NCBI GenBank assembly: GCA_022708025.1
Contig: JAKIZM010000004.1
Location: 1 to 64,000 of the forward strand
Source of the DNA: Bacteroidota bacterium
GTDB lineage: Bacteria > Bacteroidota > Ignavibacteria > Ignavibacteriales > Ignavibacteriaceae
Direction: 5' to 3'
Length of the DNA: 64,000 nt
The notes under the pieces were generated by a model that saw nothing but the letters and a program-made list of their open reading frames with translations, was not told the origin of the DNA and made no database searches. Shown here one piece after another: positions 27,826 to 37,619 of this stretch. Numbering within the stretch: the first letter of the stretch is position 1; every line of letters begins with the position of its first letter. The position numbers and the translations under genes were made by a program.

Positions 27826-29213
27826 TAATTTTTTCTGGCTTCAATTACTGAAACAAATTCTTCCATTTTCATTCCGCGTGAACCTTTAACCAACATAGCG
27901 GAATTATTAATATCTAACTTTTTTAAAAAGCTTTTTAATGATTCACGATCAGTAAAATGCTGATGAATCTTTGTTTTACCATTCAGTCCTTTGTCCATCA
28001 GCTTCATCATTTTCCCAATCGAATAAACTTCATCAACTCCTGATTTATTAATTAAGTCTGCAAGCTCCAAATGTTTAACTTTTGACTCGCTGCCAAGTTC
28101 AAACATATCGCCAATAACCGCAATTTTCTTTTTTCGCGATTTAATCCTGTTGAGAACATCAAAAGAAGATTTCATTGAATCGGGATTTGCATTATATGTA
28201 TCGTTAATTAATGTAAAGTTTCTGCTGTTCTTTATTTCTAATCTTTTACTATAAGTTTTTATTTTCTTTATAGCTTTTCTTATCTGCAAATCATTTAATC
28301 CGAGTTCAGACGCAATTGCAAAAGCTGAAGTAAAATTTAATACATTTTTTTCGCCGCCAATTGGTAAAGTAGTATTAAATATTTTTTTCTTATGCTTAAT
28401 TTCAATACGCGGTTTTGCAAGTTTATCATATCCTAAAATCTTTGATTTGTAATCTGCTTTTTCAGTTAAAGCAAATGTTACTTTATTTTTTATCTTCTTT
28501 CCCGCTTTTTTCAACAGCTTATCATCATTATTAATAAATATTTTTCCACCGCGTTTAATTGTCTCATCAAATAATGCAGATTTTTCTTTTAATACACCTT
28601 TACGATTTTTTAGAAATTCTAAATGAGAATCACCTATGTTAGTTATAAGCGCAATATCAGGACTCAAAATGGATGCTGTATAATGTATTTCTCCAAAATG
28701 ATTTGTTCCCAATTCTGCAACAAGAATATTATGTTTTTCATTAGTGCTTAATATTGTAAGCGGCATACCAATGTGATTATTATTATTTGCAATTGTTTTG
28801 TTTACTTTGAATTTTTCAGAAAGCAGAACTGCAAGTATTTCCTTGGTTGTTGTTTTTCCTGCACTGCCTGTTATTCCGATTACTTTAGTCTTAAGTTTTG
28901 AACGCCAGATTTTTGCAACATCACCTAAAGCTTTTGTTGTATCTTTAACAGTAATAACCGGAATATCAATCTCATTCAGTTTTTTGAATTTATTTTCATC
29001 CACAATTACAGCAGCTGCACCTTTTTTTACAACATCATCAATAAAATCGTGTCCATCAAATCTTTCGCCTTTAATTGCAATGAATAATGTATTCTTCTTT
29101 ATGTTTCTTGAATCAATTGAAACATTATAAATAGATTTAAACACATCAGGATTATAGGTCACCGCAGTTGGAATGTTAAAAATATCTTCTATGTTCAAAT
29201 GTATTTTTTTCAT
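27825..29213 (-). CDS. murF: UDP-MurNAc-tripeptide:D-alanyl-D-alanine ligase
   Basis: A 462-residue Mur ligase adding the D-Ala-D-Ala dipeptide. The ATP loop is GITGSAGKTTTKE, near residue 114. TLINDTYNANPDSMKSSFDV and IAVIGDMFELGSES are MurF-typical motifs. It overlaps murE by one base and mraY by one base. Confidence 0.96.
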   Translation of the reverse strand: MKKIHLNIEDIFNIPTAVTYNPDVFKSIYNVSIDSRNIKKNTLFIAIKGERFDGHDFIDDVVKKGAAAVIVDENKFKKLNEIDIPVITVKDTTKALGDVAKIWRSKLKTKVIGITGSAGKTTTKEILAVLLSEKFKVNKTIANNNNHIGMPLTILSTNEKHNILVAELGTNHFGEIHYTASILSPDIALITNIGDSHLEFLKNRKGVLKEKSALFDETIKRGGKIFINNDDKLLKKAGKKIKNKVTFALTEKADYKSKILGYDKLAKPRIEIKHKKKIFNTTLPIGGEKNVLNFTSAFAIASELGLNDLQIRKAIKKIKTYSKRLEIKNSRNFTLINDTYNANPDSMKSSFDVLNRIKSRKKKIAVIGDMFELGSESKVKHLELADLINKSGVDEVYSIGKMMKLMDKGLNGKTKIHQHFTDRESLKSFLKKLDINNSAMLVKGSRGMKMEEFVSVIEARKN

Positions 29214-30679
29214 TACACTAAATACCTTAACGCAACTTCCTGATCAGAAAAATGATTTCTGATTCCGTTTATCTCCTGATAACTTTCATGTCCTTTGCCT
29301 GCAATCAGAATAACTGCATTTTCATCAGAACTCTGAATAGCTTTTTTTATTGCCTCTTCCCTGTTCTCTTCAAGCTCAAAATTATTTTTAGATATTCCTT
29401 TTTTAATATCATCAATAATTGTAAAAGGATTCTCTGTTCTCGGATTATCAGAAGTAATAAATACTCTGTCACTAAGCTCACTTGCAATTTTTCCCATAAC
29501 AGGTCGCTTTGTTTTATCTCTGTCTCCGCCGCATCCGAAAACAGTTACTACCTGTTTTTTATCTTTTACTATTTCTCTGATAGCCTGTAAAGCCTTTTCA
29601 AGGCTATCTGCAGTATGGGAATAATCAACAATAATTTTTTTCTTTCCTTTACCAAGAACTTCAAATCTTCCGGGAACCTGCGGAGTTGATTCTATTCCTT
29701 TAACTATTTTTTCTGTATTAAAGCCCAAGCAATGTGCAGCTGCAAATGCTGATGCAGCATTATAAGCATTAAATGTTCCTACTAATGAAGTATGAATTTT
29801 ATATTCCACTTTGTTATGCATTATTGTAAAATCGGTACCCATCAAATCGTAAACAATATTTTTTATTTGATAATCTGAACCTTCACTAACTCCATAGGTA
29901 AATACTTCAGCTTTGGAATCCTTAACAATCTCTTTTGAGTTCTTATCATCCGAATTAATAATTGCAAATGAGCTACTGCTTAAGTTGTCAAATAAAATCT
30001 TCTTTGCTTTAAGGTAATCAACAAATGATGTATGAAAATCCAGATGATCAGAAGTAATATTTGAAAATACTGCAACTCTGAAATTCAAACCATATACTCT
30101 GTTTAAAACCAGTGAATGTGATGAAACTTCCATAACAGCATACTCACAACCTGATTTGATCATTTCATAAAACATTTTGTTAAGATCATTTGACTCGGGT
30201 GTTGTTAATTTTGAGTCTATTTTTTCATCGCCGATATAATTTGCGATAGTGCCTATCAATCCGCTTTTATATCCATTACTCTGTAAGATATTTTTAATAA
30301 TAAATGCAGATGTGGTTTTACCGTTTGTACCGGTTATTCCAATTAATTTTAATGTGTCGGAAGGATTTTTATAAAATCCTTTTGATAATTCAGCTAAGGC
30401 TTTTCTGCTGTCTTTAACAAGTATCTTAGCTATATGAGAATGAACGATTAATTCATCGGGCAAAGCTTCATTATTTTCTACCACTACTGCAATTGCACCT
30501 TTGGTGATAGCTTCCAGCAGGTACCTGTGCCCGTCATTTTTAAATCCTTTTACAGCAACAAAAACAGAATTCTTGTGAACTTTTCTGGAATCATAAACAA
30601 TATCTGAAACATCTTTTCGCTGAATATTTCCAGTAACCTGAATTGCACTTACGCTATTTATCAACTGTGTTAATTCCAT
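29213..30679 (-). CDS. murE: UDP-MurNAc-L-Ala-D-Glu:meso-diaminopimelate ligase
   Basis: A 488-residue Mur ligase adding the third stem-peptide residue. The ATP loop is GITGTNGKTTSAF, near residue 114. The substrate motif TSDNPRTENP (about 410) has DNPR, which in known MurE enzymes marks the meso-diaminopimelate type rather than lysine. This organism therefore probably has DAP-type peptidoglycan. It overlaps ftsI by one base. Confidence 0.96.
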   Translation of the reverse strand: MELTQLINSVSAIQVTGNIQRKDVSDIVYDSRKVHKNSVFVAVKGFKNDGHRYLLEAITKGAIAVVVENNEALPDELIVHSHIAKILVKDSRKALAELSKGFYKNPSDTLKLIGITGTNGKTTSAFIIKNILQSNGYKSGLIGTIANYIGDEKIDSKLTTPESNDLNKMFYEMIKSGCEYAVMEVSSHSLVLNRVYGLNFRVAVFSNITSDHLDFHTSFVDYLKAKKILFDNLSSSSFAIINSDDKNSKEIVKDSKAEVFTYGVSEGSDYQIKNIVYDLMGTDFTIMHNKVEYKIHTSLVGTFNAYNAASAFAAAHCLGFNTEKIVKGIESTPQVPGRFEVLGKGKKKIIVDYSHTADSLEKALQAIREIVKDKKQVVTVFGCGGDRDKTKRPVMGKIASELSDRVFITSDNPRTENPFTIIDDIKKGISKNNFELEENREEAIKKAIQSSDENAVILIAGKGHESYQEINGIRNHFSDQEVALRYLV

Positions 30680-32667
30680 TAGTAAAGCGATGCCCCTTTA
30701 ACATAGTATTCAGCACATTCAAGAAAACAAATTTCATCTCCATTTAATTTCTTATTTGCAGCGATGCTTTGCGAAATGACTATCCCTGATCCTTTAATTT
30801 TGTATTTGATACCCAGCATCGTAAGCGCATTGATTGCATCCTTAACCTGGCAATTGATCAGATCAGGCATTTTATTATTTGAAGATAGTTTTACTTCTTT
30901 GATATTTTTTGATTTATCTTTTGATTCCTGTTTTCGTAAATCATCTGATTTTTCTTCAACAAATTTTGGCTTTAACATGGTATTTGGATTCAGATATTGC
31001 TGAAATCTGTCGTTATCCGTTTGAACTATTCTTTCAGCAACATTCTTCAATATTGGTGCAGCGACCAATCCACCATACTTCCCCTGATCGGGAGAATTAA
31101 TCAGTATCAAACAAACAACCTGTGGTTCTTCAACCGGGAAAAATCCAATAAACGAGGAGTTATAATGCTGCTTTGAGTAAGCTCCATCAACAAGTTTTTG
31201 TGAGGTACCTGTTTTGCCGCCGATTGTTATCATCTCAGATTTAGCAAGTTTACCGGTACCTTTATTAACAACACCGCCTAAAAGATTTTTTATAATTTCA
31301 GATGTCTTTCCCGAAATTACTTTTCTGACTTCCTTTGGTTTAAACTCTTTAATCAAATTGCCATCTGCAGAAATTTGTCTTTGAATTAATTGTGGTTCGT
31401 ATAAAGTGCCGCCATTTATAAGCGCACAATAAGCTGCTGCTATTTGAATTGGTGTAACAGAAACTTCATAACCAAATGAAAGATATGTTTTAGATACTTT
31501 GGACCATTCATTGGGTTTGCGGAGTTTACCCGGAGTTTCACCCGGTAAGGTAACAGAGGTTATATTTCCAAATCCAAAGCCACGTAAATATTTAAAGAAT
31601 TTTTCGTTATCTATTCTTTGTACGAGTTTTGCAAATCCGATATTACTGGATTGTTCAAATATCCCTGTTACATTTAGCTTATTATACGGATGAGTATCTC
31701 TGATATTTACATTATTGAATTTATATTTTCCGTTTTCAAGATTAAGAGTTTCATCGAGTTTGCAAAGATTCTGATCAATCAGTGAAGCAAGGGTGAAAGA
31801 TTTAAATGTTGAACCAGGTTCATAAGTATCTGTTATTGCTCTGTTTCTTCTCTGAAAATCATTTGCTTTCCAGTACTCATTCGGGTCATAATCTTCAATA
31901 TTTGTAAGTGCAAGTATTTCTCCGGTATTTGGATTCATCATTATTGCTGTTCCTGAAACAGCAGAATATTCTTTTATCCCTTTTCTTAGTTCATCTTCCA
32001 GTATCTGCTGATAATTCTTATCAATTGTAAGATAAAAATGATCGCCTGAAACAGCGGGTGTAACACTTTCATCAACAACAGTTACAATACGGCCTAATGC
32101 ATCTCTTTGAACTAATCTTGAACCATCTATTCCTTTAAGATCTTCCTTGAAAAATTCTGAAATACCCATTACGTATTTATCTTCATTACTAACATATCCA
32201 AGAATATGCGATGCAAGATTATTATAATGATAAACTCTTGAAGGCTCTTCACGGAAAAAGAATCCGTCTTTTTTTATCTTCTTCAAAGATTCTGCAAAAT
32301 CAGACTGAACTTTCTTTTCAATACAAACAGTTTTGTTATTGCCTTTTAACAAGTTAAGGAAGTAGTTGGTATTTTTATTAAATTTTCTTGCAAACAAACG
32401 GGCTATTTCATTTTTATCTTTTTGCTTCAACATTCGCTGATCAGCATAAAACGAAACATCAGTACGATTATATACCAGCAGAACATTATTTCGGTCATAT
32501 ATCAATCCGCTTTCAGACTGAATAGTTTCTAATTTGGTTTGCTGCTTTTGTGCATTATAAGAATACTCTTCAGATTTAAGGATTTGAATATTTACCAATC
32601 TCACCACCAAAGTGATAAAGATGATCAGTAAAATTAATATTACAAATAATGCACGATTATTGTTCAT
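30679..32667 (-). CDS. ftsI: Penicillin-binding protein FtsI with C-terminal PASTA domain
   Basis: A 662-residue class B transpeptidase for septal crosslinking. It has one N-terminal transmembrane helix (LFVILILLIIFITLVVRLV), a dimerisation region, and a transpeptidase domain. Active-site motifs are SxxK in EPGSTFKSFTLASL (about 285), SxN in QSSNIGFAKLV and KTG in GGKTGTSQKLV. The C-terminus (about 600-655, MPDLINCQVKDAINALTMLG) is a single PASTA module. The start overlaps the ftsL-like gene by 11 bases. Confidence 0.95.
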   Translation of the reverse strand: MNNNRALFVILILLIIFITLVVRLVNIQILKSEEYSYNAQKQQTKLETIQSESGLIYDRNNVLLVYNRTDVSFYADQRMLKQKDKNEIARLFARKFNKNTNYFLNLLKGNNKTVCIEKKVQSDFAESLKKIKKDGFFFREEPSRVYHYNNLASHILGYVSNEDKYVMGISEFFKEDLKGIDGSRLVQRDALGRIVTVVDESVTPAVSGDHFYLTIDKNYQQILEDELRKGIKEYSAVSGTAIMMNPNTGEILALTNIEDYDPNEYWKANDFQRRNRAITDTYEPGSTFKSFTLASLIDQNLCKLDETLNLENGKYKFNNVNIRDTHPYNKLNVTGIFEQSSNIGFAKLVQRIDNEKFFKYLRGFGFGNITSVTLPGETPGKLRKPNEWSKVSKTYLSFGYEVSVTPIQIAAAYCALINGGTLYEPQLIQRQISADGNLIKEFKPKEVRKVISGKTSEIIKNLLGGVVNKGTGKLAKSEMITIGGKTGTSQKLVDGAYSKQHYNSSFIGFFPVEEPQVVCLILINSPDQGKYGGLVAAPILKNVAERIVQTDNDRFQQYLNPNTMLKPKFVEEKSDDLRKQESKDKSKNIKEVKLSSNNKMPDLINCQVKDAINALTMLGIKYKIKGSGIVISQSIAANKKLNGDEICFLECAEYYVKGASLY

Positions 32668-32989
32668 ATTTTTGATTCAAAGTTTCCAGGTTTTCTTCAA
32701 GTTTTTTACTATCGAATTTTATAATCACAGGATCTTCAGCATTTCTGATCATTCCAAGCTCAGACTTTGCAGTATTAACAATTCTTTCTTCAGCAGTAAC
32801 TGTTTGATATTCGGCTGTAAGTTTTATCTTTTTCTGACTTTCAGTCTTAAAAATCTTCTCAGCTTTATCTTTAGAAAGCAGCTGCTGTTCATATTTGAGT
32901 TTTACACCAACATTTATCAGTGCAAAAACAGTTATAATTAAAAGCAGAATCAGGATAAGCAGTAATGTTGGTTTAGAACTTTTTTTCAT
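32657..32989 (-). CDS. ftsL: FtsL-like division protein
   Basis: A 110-residue bitopic protein with one transmembrane helix (TLLLILILLLIITVFALINV). A Lys/Glu/Gln-rich heptad segment follows (KYEQQLLSKDKAEKIFKTES) that is likely coiled coil. Size, topology and the place between rsmH and ftsI fit FtsL, which forms the FtsQLB complex; sequence conservation in this family is low. Confidence 0.8.
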   Translation of the reverse strand: MKKSSKPTLLLILILLLIITVFALINVGVKLKYEQQLLSKDKAEKIFKTESQKKIKLTAEYQTVTAEERIVNTAKSELGMIRNAEDPVIIKFDSKKLEENLETLNQKYEQ

Positions 32990-33909
32990 AATCTTTCCGC
33001 TGCTCTTAATTTTGCACTTCTAGCACGATAATTTTTTTTAATTTCAATCTCAGACGGCACAATTGGCTTTTTATTTACAAGTTTTAATCTGGCTTCTCTT
33101 TTAACCAGTCCAAGAGGATCTTCTTTTGGACTAAGACTTACTATCGTTTCATTTTTAAAAAAATCTTTAACAATTCTGTCTTCAAGAGAGTGATAACTTA
33201 TAACAACAATTCTTCCGCCTTTTTTTAAAACCTTAACTGAGTTTTCCAGAAATAATTTAAGATTATCGAGCTCATCGTTTACATATATTCTTAAAGCCTG
33301 AAATATCCTTGCTAATGTTTTTTTCAAAAAATTTTCAGGAACCAGATCACTTATTATCTCAGTAACTTCTTTAGTAGTTTCAATCCTTTTTAAAATTCTT
33401 TTCTGAACTATACTTCTTGCTATTTTTCTTGAGTTTTTTTCTTCACCGTATTTAAAAAAAATATCTGCAAGCTCTTCTTCTTTGTAACTGTTAACTACAT
33501 CTGCAGCAGTTATTTCTTTTGTTTTATCCATTCGTAAATCCAATGGTGCATCAGCACGGAAAGTAAAACCTGATTCAGGATTATCAAGTTGAAATGATGA
33601 AACACCCAGATCAGCAAGAACACCATTGAAATATTTTAATGATTCTATTTTTGCAATCACATCAACAAACGAATAATTATAATTGTATAAACTAACTCTG
33701 TTTTTTTTTGAAAATTTTTTCAGTGAATATTCAAACGCATCTGCATCTACATCTGCTGCTACAATTCTCCCATTTTTATTCAGCCGTTTGAGAATTTCAG
33801 TTGTATGCCCCCCAAAACCAAGTGTTGCATCAAAATAAACACCTGATTGATCAGTTATTAAAAGATCCAGGCTTTCATTAAGCATCACAGGAATATGATG
33901 CTCATTCAT
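32986..33909 (-). CDS. rsmH: 16S rRNA (cytosine1402-N4)-methyltransferase
   Basis: A 307-residue RsmH/MraW methyltransferase that modifies the ribosomal P site with SAM. It starts with the typical HIPVMLNESLDLL. The SAM motif is YFDATLGFGGHTTEIL (about 25-40); ADLGVSSFQLDNPESGF, LDLRMDK and ISYHSLEDRIVKDFF are family motifs. It overlaps mraZ and the ftsL-like gene by 4 bases each. Confidence 0.97.
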   Translation of the reverse strand: MNEHHIPVMLNESLDLLITDQSGVYFDATLGFGGHTTEILKRLNKNGRIVAADVDADAFEYSLKKFSKKNRVSLYNYNYSFVDVIAKIESLKYFNGVLADLGVSSFQLDNPESGFTFRADAPLDLRMDKTKEITAADVVNSYKEEELADIFFKYGEEKNSRKIARSIVQKRILKRIETTKEVTEIISDLVPENFLKKTLARIFQALRIYVNDELDNLKLFLENSVKVLKKGGRIVVISYHSLEDRIVKDFFKNETIVSLSPKEDPLGLVKREARLKLVNKKPIVPSEIEIKKNYRARSAKLRAAERL

Positions 33910-34346
33910 TTACTTGCCATAACTTTTGCTGCAATCTCTTCATAAGTTTGCGGCGATTGGCTCAGATAGTCTTCATAGACTTTCGGATTCCATACTTCAA
34001 TTTTTTTAAGGGCACCAAGTATTAAAACTTCTTTTTCAATCTTTGCATAATTTATAAGTGCTGATGGAATCATTATTCTTGATTGAACATCCATTACATC
34101 TTCCGAAGCAAACTGAACAAACATTCTGATAAATCTTGCATCATCAGGTTGAAATGAATTAAGATTAAGTAACGCCTGTTCAATCTTTATCCATTCATCT
34201 AGCGGATACAAATCGATACAATTTGACAGACCTCTGGTCATCACAAATGTTTCATTTGCTTCTGCAGATATGTGTTTTCTAAGTTTAGCCGGAATTGCAA
34301 TCCGACCCTTAGAATCCATAGAATATGTAAATTGACCTCTAAACAT
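33906..34346 (-). CDS. mraZ: Transcriptional regulator MraZ
   Basis: A 146-residue protein with two AbrB/SpoVT-like MraZ modules: FRGQFTYSMDSKGRIAIPAK at the N-terminus and SEDVMDVQSRIMIPSALI (about 75-92). MraZ proteins form rings that bind tandem TGGGN boxes and usually repress their own dcw operon. The ATG at 34346 is chosen because it gives the family's length and because AAAGG lies just upstream. An in-frame TTG at 34391 would add 15 residues but runs through the binding boxes, so it is rejected. Confidence 0.96.
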   Translation of the reverse strand: MFRGQFTYSMDSKGRIAIPAKLRKHISAEANETFVMTRGLSNCIDLYPLDEWIKIEQALLNLNSFQPDDARFIRMFVQFASEDVMDVQSRIMIPSALINYAKIEKEVLILGALKKIEVWNPKVYEDYLSQSPQTYEEIAAKVMASK

Positions 34347-34365
34347 AACCTTTCTAATTAATCTT

Positions 34366-34390
34366 CCACATTTTTCCCCACTACACCCCA
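34366..34390 (-). promoter_or_regulatory. MraZ operator: three direct repeats
   Basis: On the minus strand, read towards mraZ, the boxes are TGGGG, TGGGG and TGTGG, each separated by exactly 5 bases (34386-34390, 34376-34380, 34366-34370). This is the arrangement of known MraZ sites, TGGGN repeats on a 10-base period just upstream of mraZ. The third box deviates at one base. Confidence 0.88.
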
Positions 34391-34600
34391 AAATAATGGA
34401 AAAATTTACCGAAAGTCAAGAAAAAGAATAAAAATATTTTTGCCGTTTAATTTGTTTTTTGAACAAAATTGAAAATGAATTGAAATCCGGGTTGGCGCTG
34501 CATATTAAACACATTGAAAAAGTTAATAGTTGAAAAATTAAGTTATTAAATGTATTTAGTGTCAGTTTAATTTATGATTTAAATAATAGCGGAAAATATT

Positions 34601-35812
34601 TTGTTTGTACTAATTCAAAATACTTCTGAGCTTGATGATTATATAAAATCATTTCCCAGTTTTTACAATCCGGTTTTCATAGCATTACTCATTTTCATCC
34701 TCATACTAGCTATCATCTATATATCTTATAAGAACATATATATCCCGATGATTGCGAAACATAAGAAAGATCAAAAACAGTTTGAGATAACAACAGAAAA
34801 AATTCTTTCTATGTTTTCGGAACTTGATCCGAATCCGATTATAAGAATTAATCAGGATGGTTTAATAATTAATTTAAATGAATCTGCTAAAAAGAGATTT
34901 GATAATCTTAAGACAAATGAGAGCAACATTAATTCTATTATTTCCAAAAGCGATCTTCAGATTGAAGAGATAATAAAAAATGATAAATCTTTTATATTCC
35001 CATTGGAAATAGATGACAGATATTATGATATTAATTTTCACGGCATATCCTTTCTTGGAATGGCACAGCTTTATTTTTGGGATACAACCGCACAGAAAGA
35101 ATATGACAGACAAATGACTAACTATCAGAATCTTTTACGTAACTCATCAACACATTTACAAAAAGTAATAGAAGAAGAAAGAAACCGGCTCTCAAGAATA
35201 TTACACGATTCAATTGCTCAGAATATGTTGCTGGTAAAACTTAATGTCAGTAATTATAAAAAATTTATCAATTCCGGGCTAAACGAAGAAGAATACCTGA
35301 GAACAATTAAAATACTTGATTCAACATTAAAAGATATAAGAAATCTTGCCCATAATTTAAAACCTTTGAACATAGAAGAACTTGGTCTGGAAACAGTTGT
35401 AAGATCTATGTGTAATAATGTTGCACGCGAAGGAAATTATAAATATAAGTTGCGGTTCCCTGAACAACCATTGAACTTACCTAAAGATATTGAAACCTGT
35501 ATTTTCAGAGTTATTCAGGAATCACTTAATAATATGATAAGACATGCAAAAGCTTCATCATTTACAATTAATTTATTTTTTGAAGAGACAGCACTCGTTC
35601 TGTTTATTTCTGATGATGGAATAGGATTTAAACCCCAAAAGCTGTTAAATGAAAAATATATTTCTGATGGTCTTGGTGTAATGAATATGCAGGAAAGTGT
35701 TGAAAAACTTAAAGGCAGTTTCCAAATAGATTCTTCAAATAACAGCGGAACAATAATTATCGCTGCATTCCCAACCGAATTATTGACAACAAATGAAAAC
35801 ACAAACAATTAA
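34601..35812 (+). CDS. Membrane sensor histidine kinase, NarX/DesK type
   Basis: A 403-residue kinase with one N-terminal transmembrane helix (FIALLIFILILAIIYISY) and a PAS-like region (about 65-170). The HisKA_3 phosphoacceptor segment is EEERNRLSRILHDSIAQNM (about 193). The ATPase domain has NNMIRHAKA, ISDDGIGFKP and GLGVMNMQESVEKL. The start must be TTG at 34601, since the first ATG (residue 51) would delete the membrane helix; GCGGAAA lies upstream. Its partner is the response regulator that overlaps it by 20 bases. Confidence 0.9.
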   Translation: MFVLIQNTSELDDYIKSFPSFYNPVFIALLIFILILAIIYISYKNIYIPMIAKHKKDQKQFEITTEKILSMFSELDPNPIIRINQDGLIINLNESAKKRFDNLKTNESNINSIISKSDLQIEEIIKNDKSFIFPLEIDDRYYDINFHGISFLGMAQLYFWDTTAQKEYDRQMTNYQNLLRNSSTHLQKVIEEERNRLSRILHDSIAQNMLLVKLNVSNYKKFINSGLNEEEYLRTIKILDSTLKDIRNLAHNLKPLNIEELGLETVVRSMCNNVAREGNYKYKLRFPEQPLNLPKDIETCIFRVIQESLNNMIRHAKASSFTINLFFEETALVLFISDDGIGFKPQKLLNEKYISDGLGVMNMQESVEKLKGSFQIDSSNNSGTIIIAAFPTELLTTNENTNN

Positions 35813-36470
35813 GATATTGGTGGCTGATGATCATACTTTGTTCAGACAAGGTATAATCAAGCTTTTGGAAGAACATAAAGAATATGAAGTTATCGCTGAA
35901 GCTGAAAACGGAAAAGATCTTATAGAAAAATATTTTAATCATTGTCCTGATATTATTCTCACAGATATTGCAATGCCTGAACTTACCGGAATACAAGCCG
36001 TTGAAGAAATTCTTAAAAGGGATAGAAATAGTAAAGCGTTGTTTCTTTCTATGTATGATACTGAAGAATACGTTTACCAGGTACTTAAATCGGGCGGAAT
36101 GGGTTTAGTTAATAAAAATATACTTGATGAAGAATTAATTTATGCAATTTCAAAAATTTGTAACGGCGAAAAATATTTTGGCAAAAACTGGACTGAAGCA
36201 AACCTCAGTTTGCTGTTTCAGAATTTTGAAGAAAAATTCAGTGAAGAAACAAAACATTCAATTGATCTGAACTTCAGAGAAGAACAAATACTTCAGATGA
36301 TAATTGATGGTTATACCAGTAAAGAAATTGCAGATAAAATGTTCTTAAGTAAAAAAACAATAGATTATTACCGTTCTAACCTATTAAGAAAATTTGATAT
36401 TAAAACTCAAATCGAACTGGTTAAGTGCGGTATATGGTATTTTTCAAAAAGGGACAGTGAAGGAGTTTAA
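35793..36470 (+). CDS. LuxR/NarL-family response regulator
   Basis: A 225-residue regulator. The receiver domain (residues 6-120) has the acidic pair in LVADDHTLFRQGI, the phosphoacceptor Asp in IILTDIAMPELTG and a Lys in GLVNKNILDEE. The C-terminal LuxR helix-turn-helix is LNFREEQILQMIIDGYTSK, then EIADKMFLSKKTIDYY. It overlaps the kinase gene. It may act on the 16-bp palindromes at 36487 and 37737, the first of which starts 17 bases after its stop. Confidence 0.93.
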   Translation: MKTQTIKILVADDHTLFRQGIIKLLEEHKEYEVIAEAENGKDLIEKYFNHCPDIILTDIAMPELTGIQAVEEILKRDRNSKALFLSMYDTEEYVYQVLKSGGMGLVNKNILDEELIYAISKICNGEKYFGKNWTEANLSLLFQNFEEKFSEETKHSIDLNFREEQILQMIIDGYTSKEIADKMFLSKKTIDYYRSNLLRKFDIKTQIELVKCGIWYFSKRDSEGV

Positions 36471-36486
36471 TAATATTGTAAAATAA

Positions 36487-36502
36487 TTAGTACAAGTACT
36501 AA
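36487..36502. promoter_or_regulatory. 16-bp palindrome, copy 1
   Basis: TTAGTACAAGTACTAA is a perfect 7-2-7 inverted repeat, 68 bases upstream of the lipoprotein gene at 36571. A near-identical copy lies at 37737. It is a candidate operator for the adjacent LuxR-type regulator; 7-2-7 spacing is the geometry of NarL sites, although the half-site sequence differs. Confidence 0.55.
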
Positions 36503-36570
36503 ACATGTTTAGCAGATTTCTGCATATATTATATTTATTAAATTCTATATAACTTAACTAAGGTGATGTC

Positions 36571-37035
36571 ATGAATAAGAGATATTATTTAATCATTTCT
36601 CTTCTTATATCCCTTTTGCTTTTGAGTTGTACAAGTTCAGATAAAATTGGAAAATTATATACGACAGAAAATGCAAATCAGCTTTTCGGAGAGGTTAAAT
36701 ATTCAGTTGAAATGAATGTTAATCAACTTACAAATCTATTGAACCGGACTCACAAAACAATTATGTTCGGATTAATAAATCAGCAGCTTATTATTCTTGA
36801 TAATAATCGAAAACTGATGTATCCCGAAAAAGCTGATTATAAAGATTCAGACGTTTTTATAGTTTACAGTGTTAATATGCTAAGAGAGTTATTATTGGAT
36901 AACAAATCTGAAAAACAAGGCGATGAAAAAGATGAAAATATAAGTATCGAACAAAGACAGGAAGTGCTATCTATCTCAATTAATGAGAAGACTTTGGAAA
37001 CAGGAATAAAATGTCCTCCAATGTGTCCGGATTAA
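36571..37035 (+). CDS. Putative lipoprotein of unknown function
   Basis: A 154-residue protein with a clear lipoprotein signal, YYLIISLLISLLLLSCTSS (Cys about 20). The mature part is Asn/Lys-rich, with a possible helix-strand core (LFGEVKYSVEMNVNQLTNLL) and an acidic stretch near 115-125. It ends in KCPPMCPD. I do not recognise the family. It has AAGGTGA before the ATG and overlaps the next membrane gene. Copy 1 of the palindrome lies in its promoter region. Confidence 0.65.
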   Translation: MNKRYYLIISLLISLLLLSCTSSDKIGKLYTTENANQLFGEVKYSVEMNVNQLTNLLNRTHKTIMFGLINQQLIILDNNRKLMYPEKADYKDSDVFIVYSVNMLRELLLDNKSEKQGDEKDENISIEQRQEVLSISINEKTLETGIKCPPMCPD

Positions 37036-37619
37036 AAATGAAATTAGCTGTAATAATTAGTTATGTTTCACTTTTTGTCTGGATATTTCCAATATTCAGA
37101 CAATATAGAAGCAATCTCTTTTACTTCTTTTTATTTCTGGGGATTTCTGATCCCTTATCAGTTTTTGCTGTAAAAGTCCTGTCAATAAAAACTGAATGGC
37201 CTTCTGTTTTAATTGCGCCTATCTTATTTTATGCAATTAATATTGATAGAACAAAACCCTTCAAGATCAGTAAACTGGAGATTTTTGTTTTTGTACTTAC
37301 ATATTTCCTGATATTCTTTGTTGACAACTTTAATTTTATTCTTCTGATTATTCATACTCTAATTACAATCAGAGCGATTTATATAATTATTACAGACCTC
37401 CATTACAGACAAAAGATAAATATTGTTCGTCTTGTACTTGCTTTTTATATGATTACATCTGTTGCAAGTTTATTGATATACTTAAACGGAGATTACCATG
37501 CATTTCTATTATTTTTTACTAACCTGGCATTCCAGTTATTATTAGCTATTTTCTTTTCAATCTTCAGTGAAAACAACCCCAAAATGAATTACAAAGTTCT
37601 CCAGACAGCTGAAAAATAA
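37011..37619 (+). CDS. Polytopic membrane protein of unknown function
   Basis: A 202-residue, very hydrophobic protein with six or seven helices, for example LAVIISYVSLFVWIFPIF and LVLAFYMITSVASLLIYL. It has no recognisable catalytic motif. The ATG at 37011 has AGGA 6 bases upstream and overlaps the preceding lipoprotein gene. An alternative ATG at 37038, just after that gene's stop, lacks a ribosome-binding site. It may form a unit with the lipoprotein. Confidence 0.65.
   Translation: MSSNVSGLKMKLAVIISYVSLFVWIFPIFRQYRSNLFYFFLFLGISDPLSVFAVKVLSIKTEWPSVLIAPILFYAINIDRTKPFKISKLEIFVFVLTYFLIFFVDNFNFILLIIHTLITIRAIYIIITDLHYRQKINIVRLVLAFYMITSVASLLIYLNGDYHAFLLFFTNLAFQLLLAIFFSIFSENNPKMNYKVLQTAEK

Noticed and set aside
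34346-34391. Extra 15 codons upstream of mraZ from TTG
   Set aside because: The stretch consists of MraZ boxes and lacks homology to MraZ N-termini.
36501-36510. Second palindrome AAACATGTTT beside copy 1 of the 16-mer
   Set aside because: It is short and A/T-rich, has no counterpart at copy 2, and is expected by chance in this composition.
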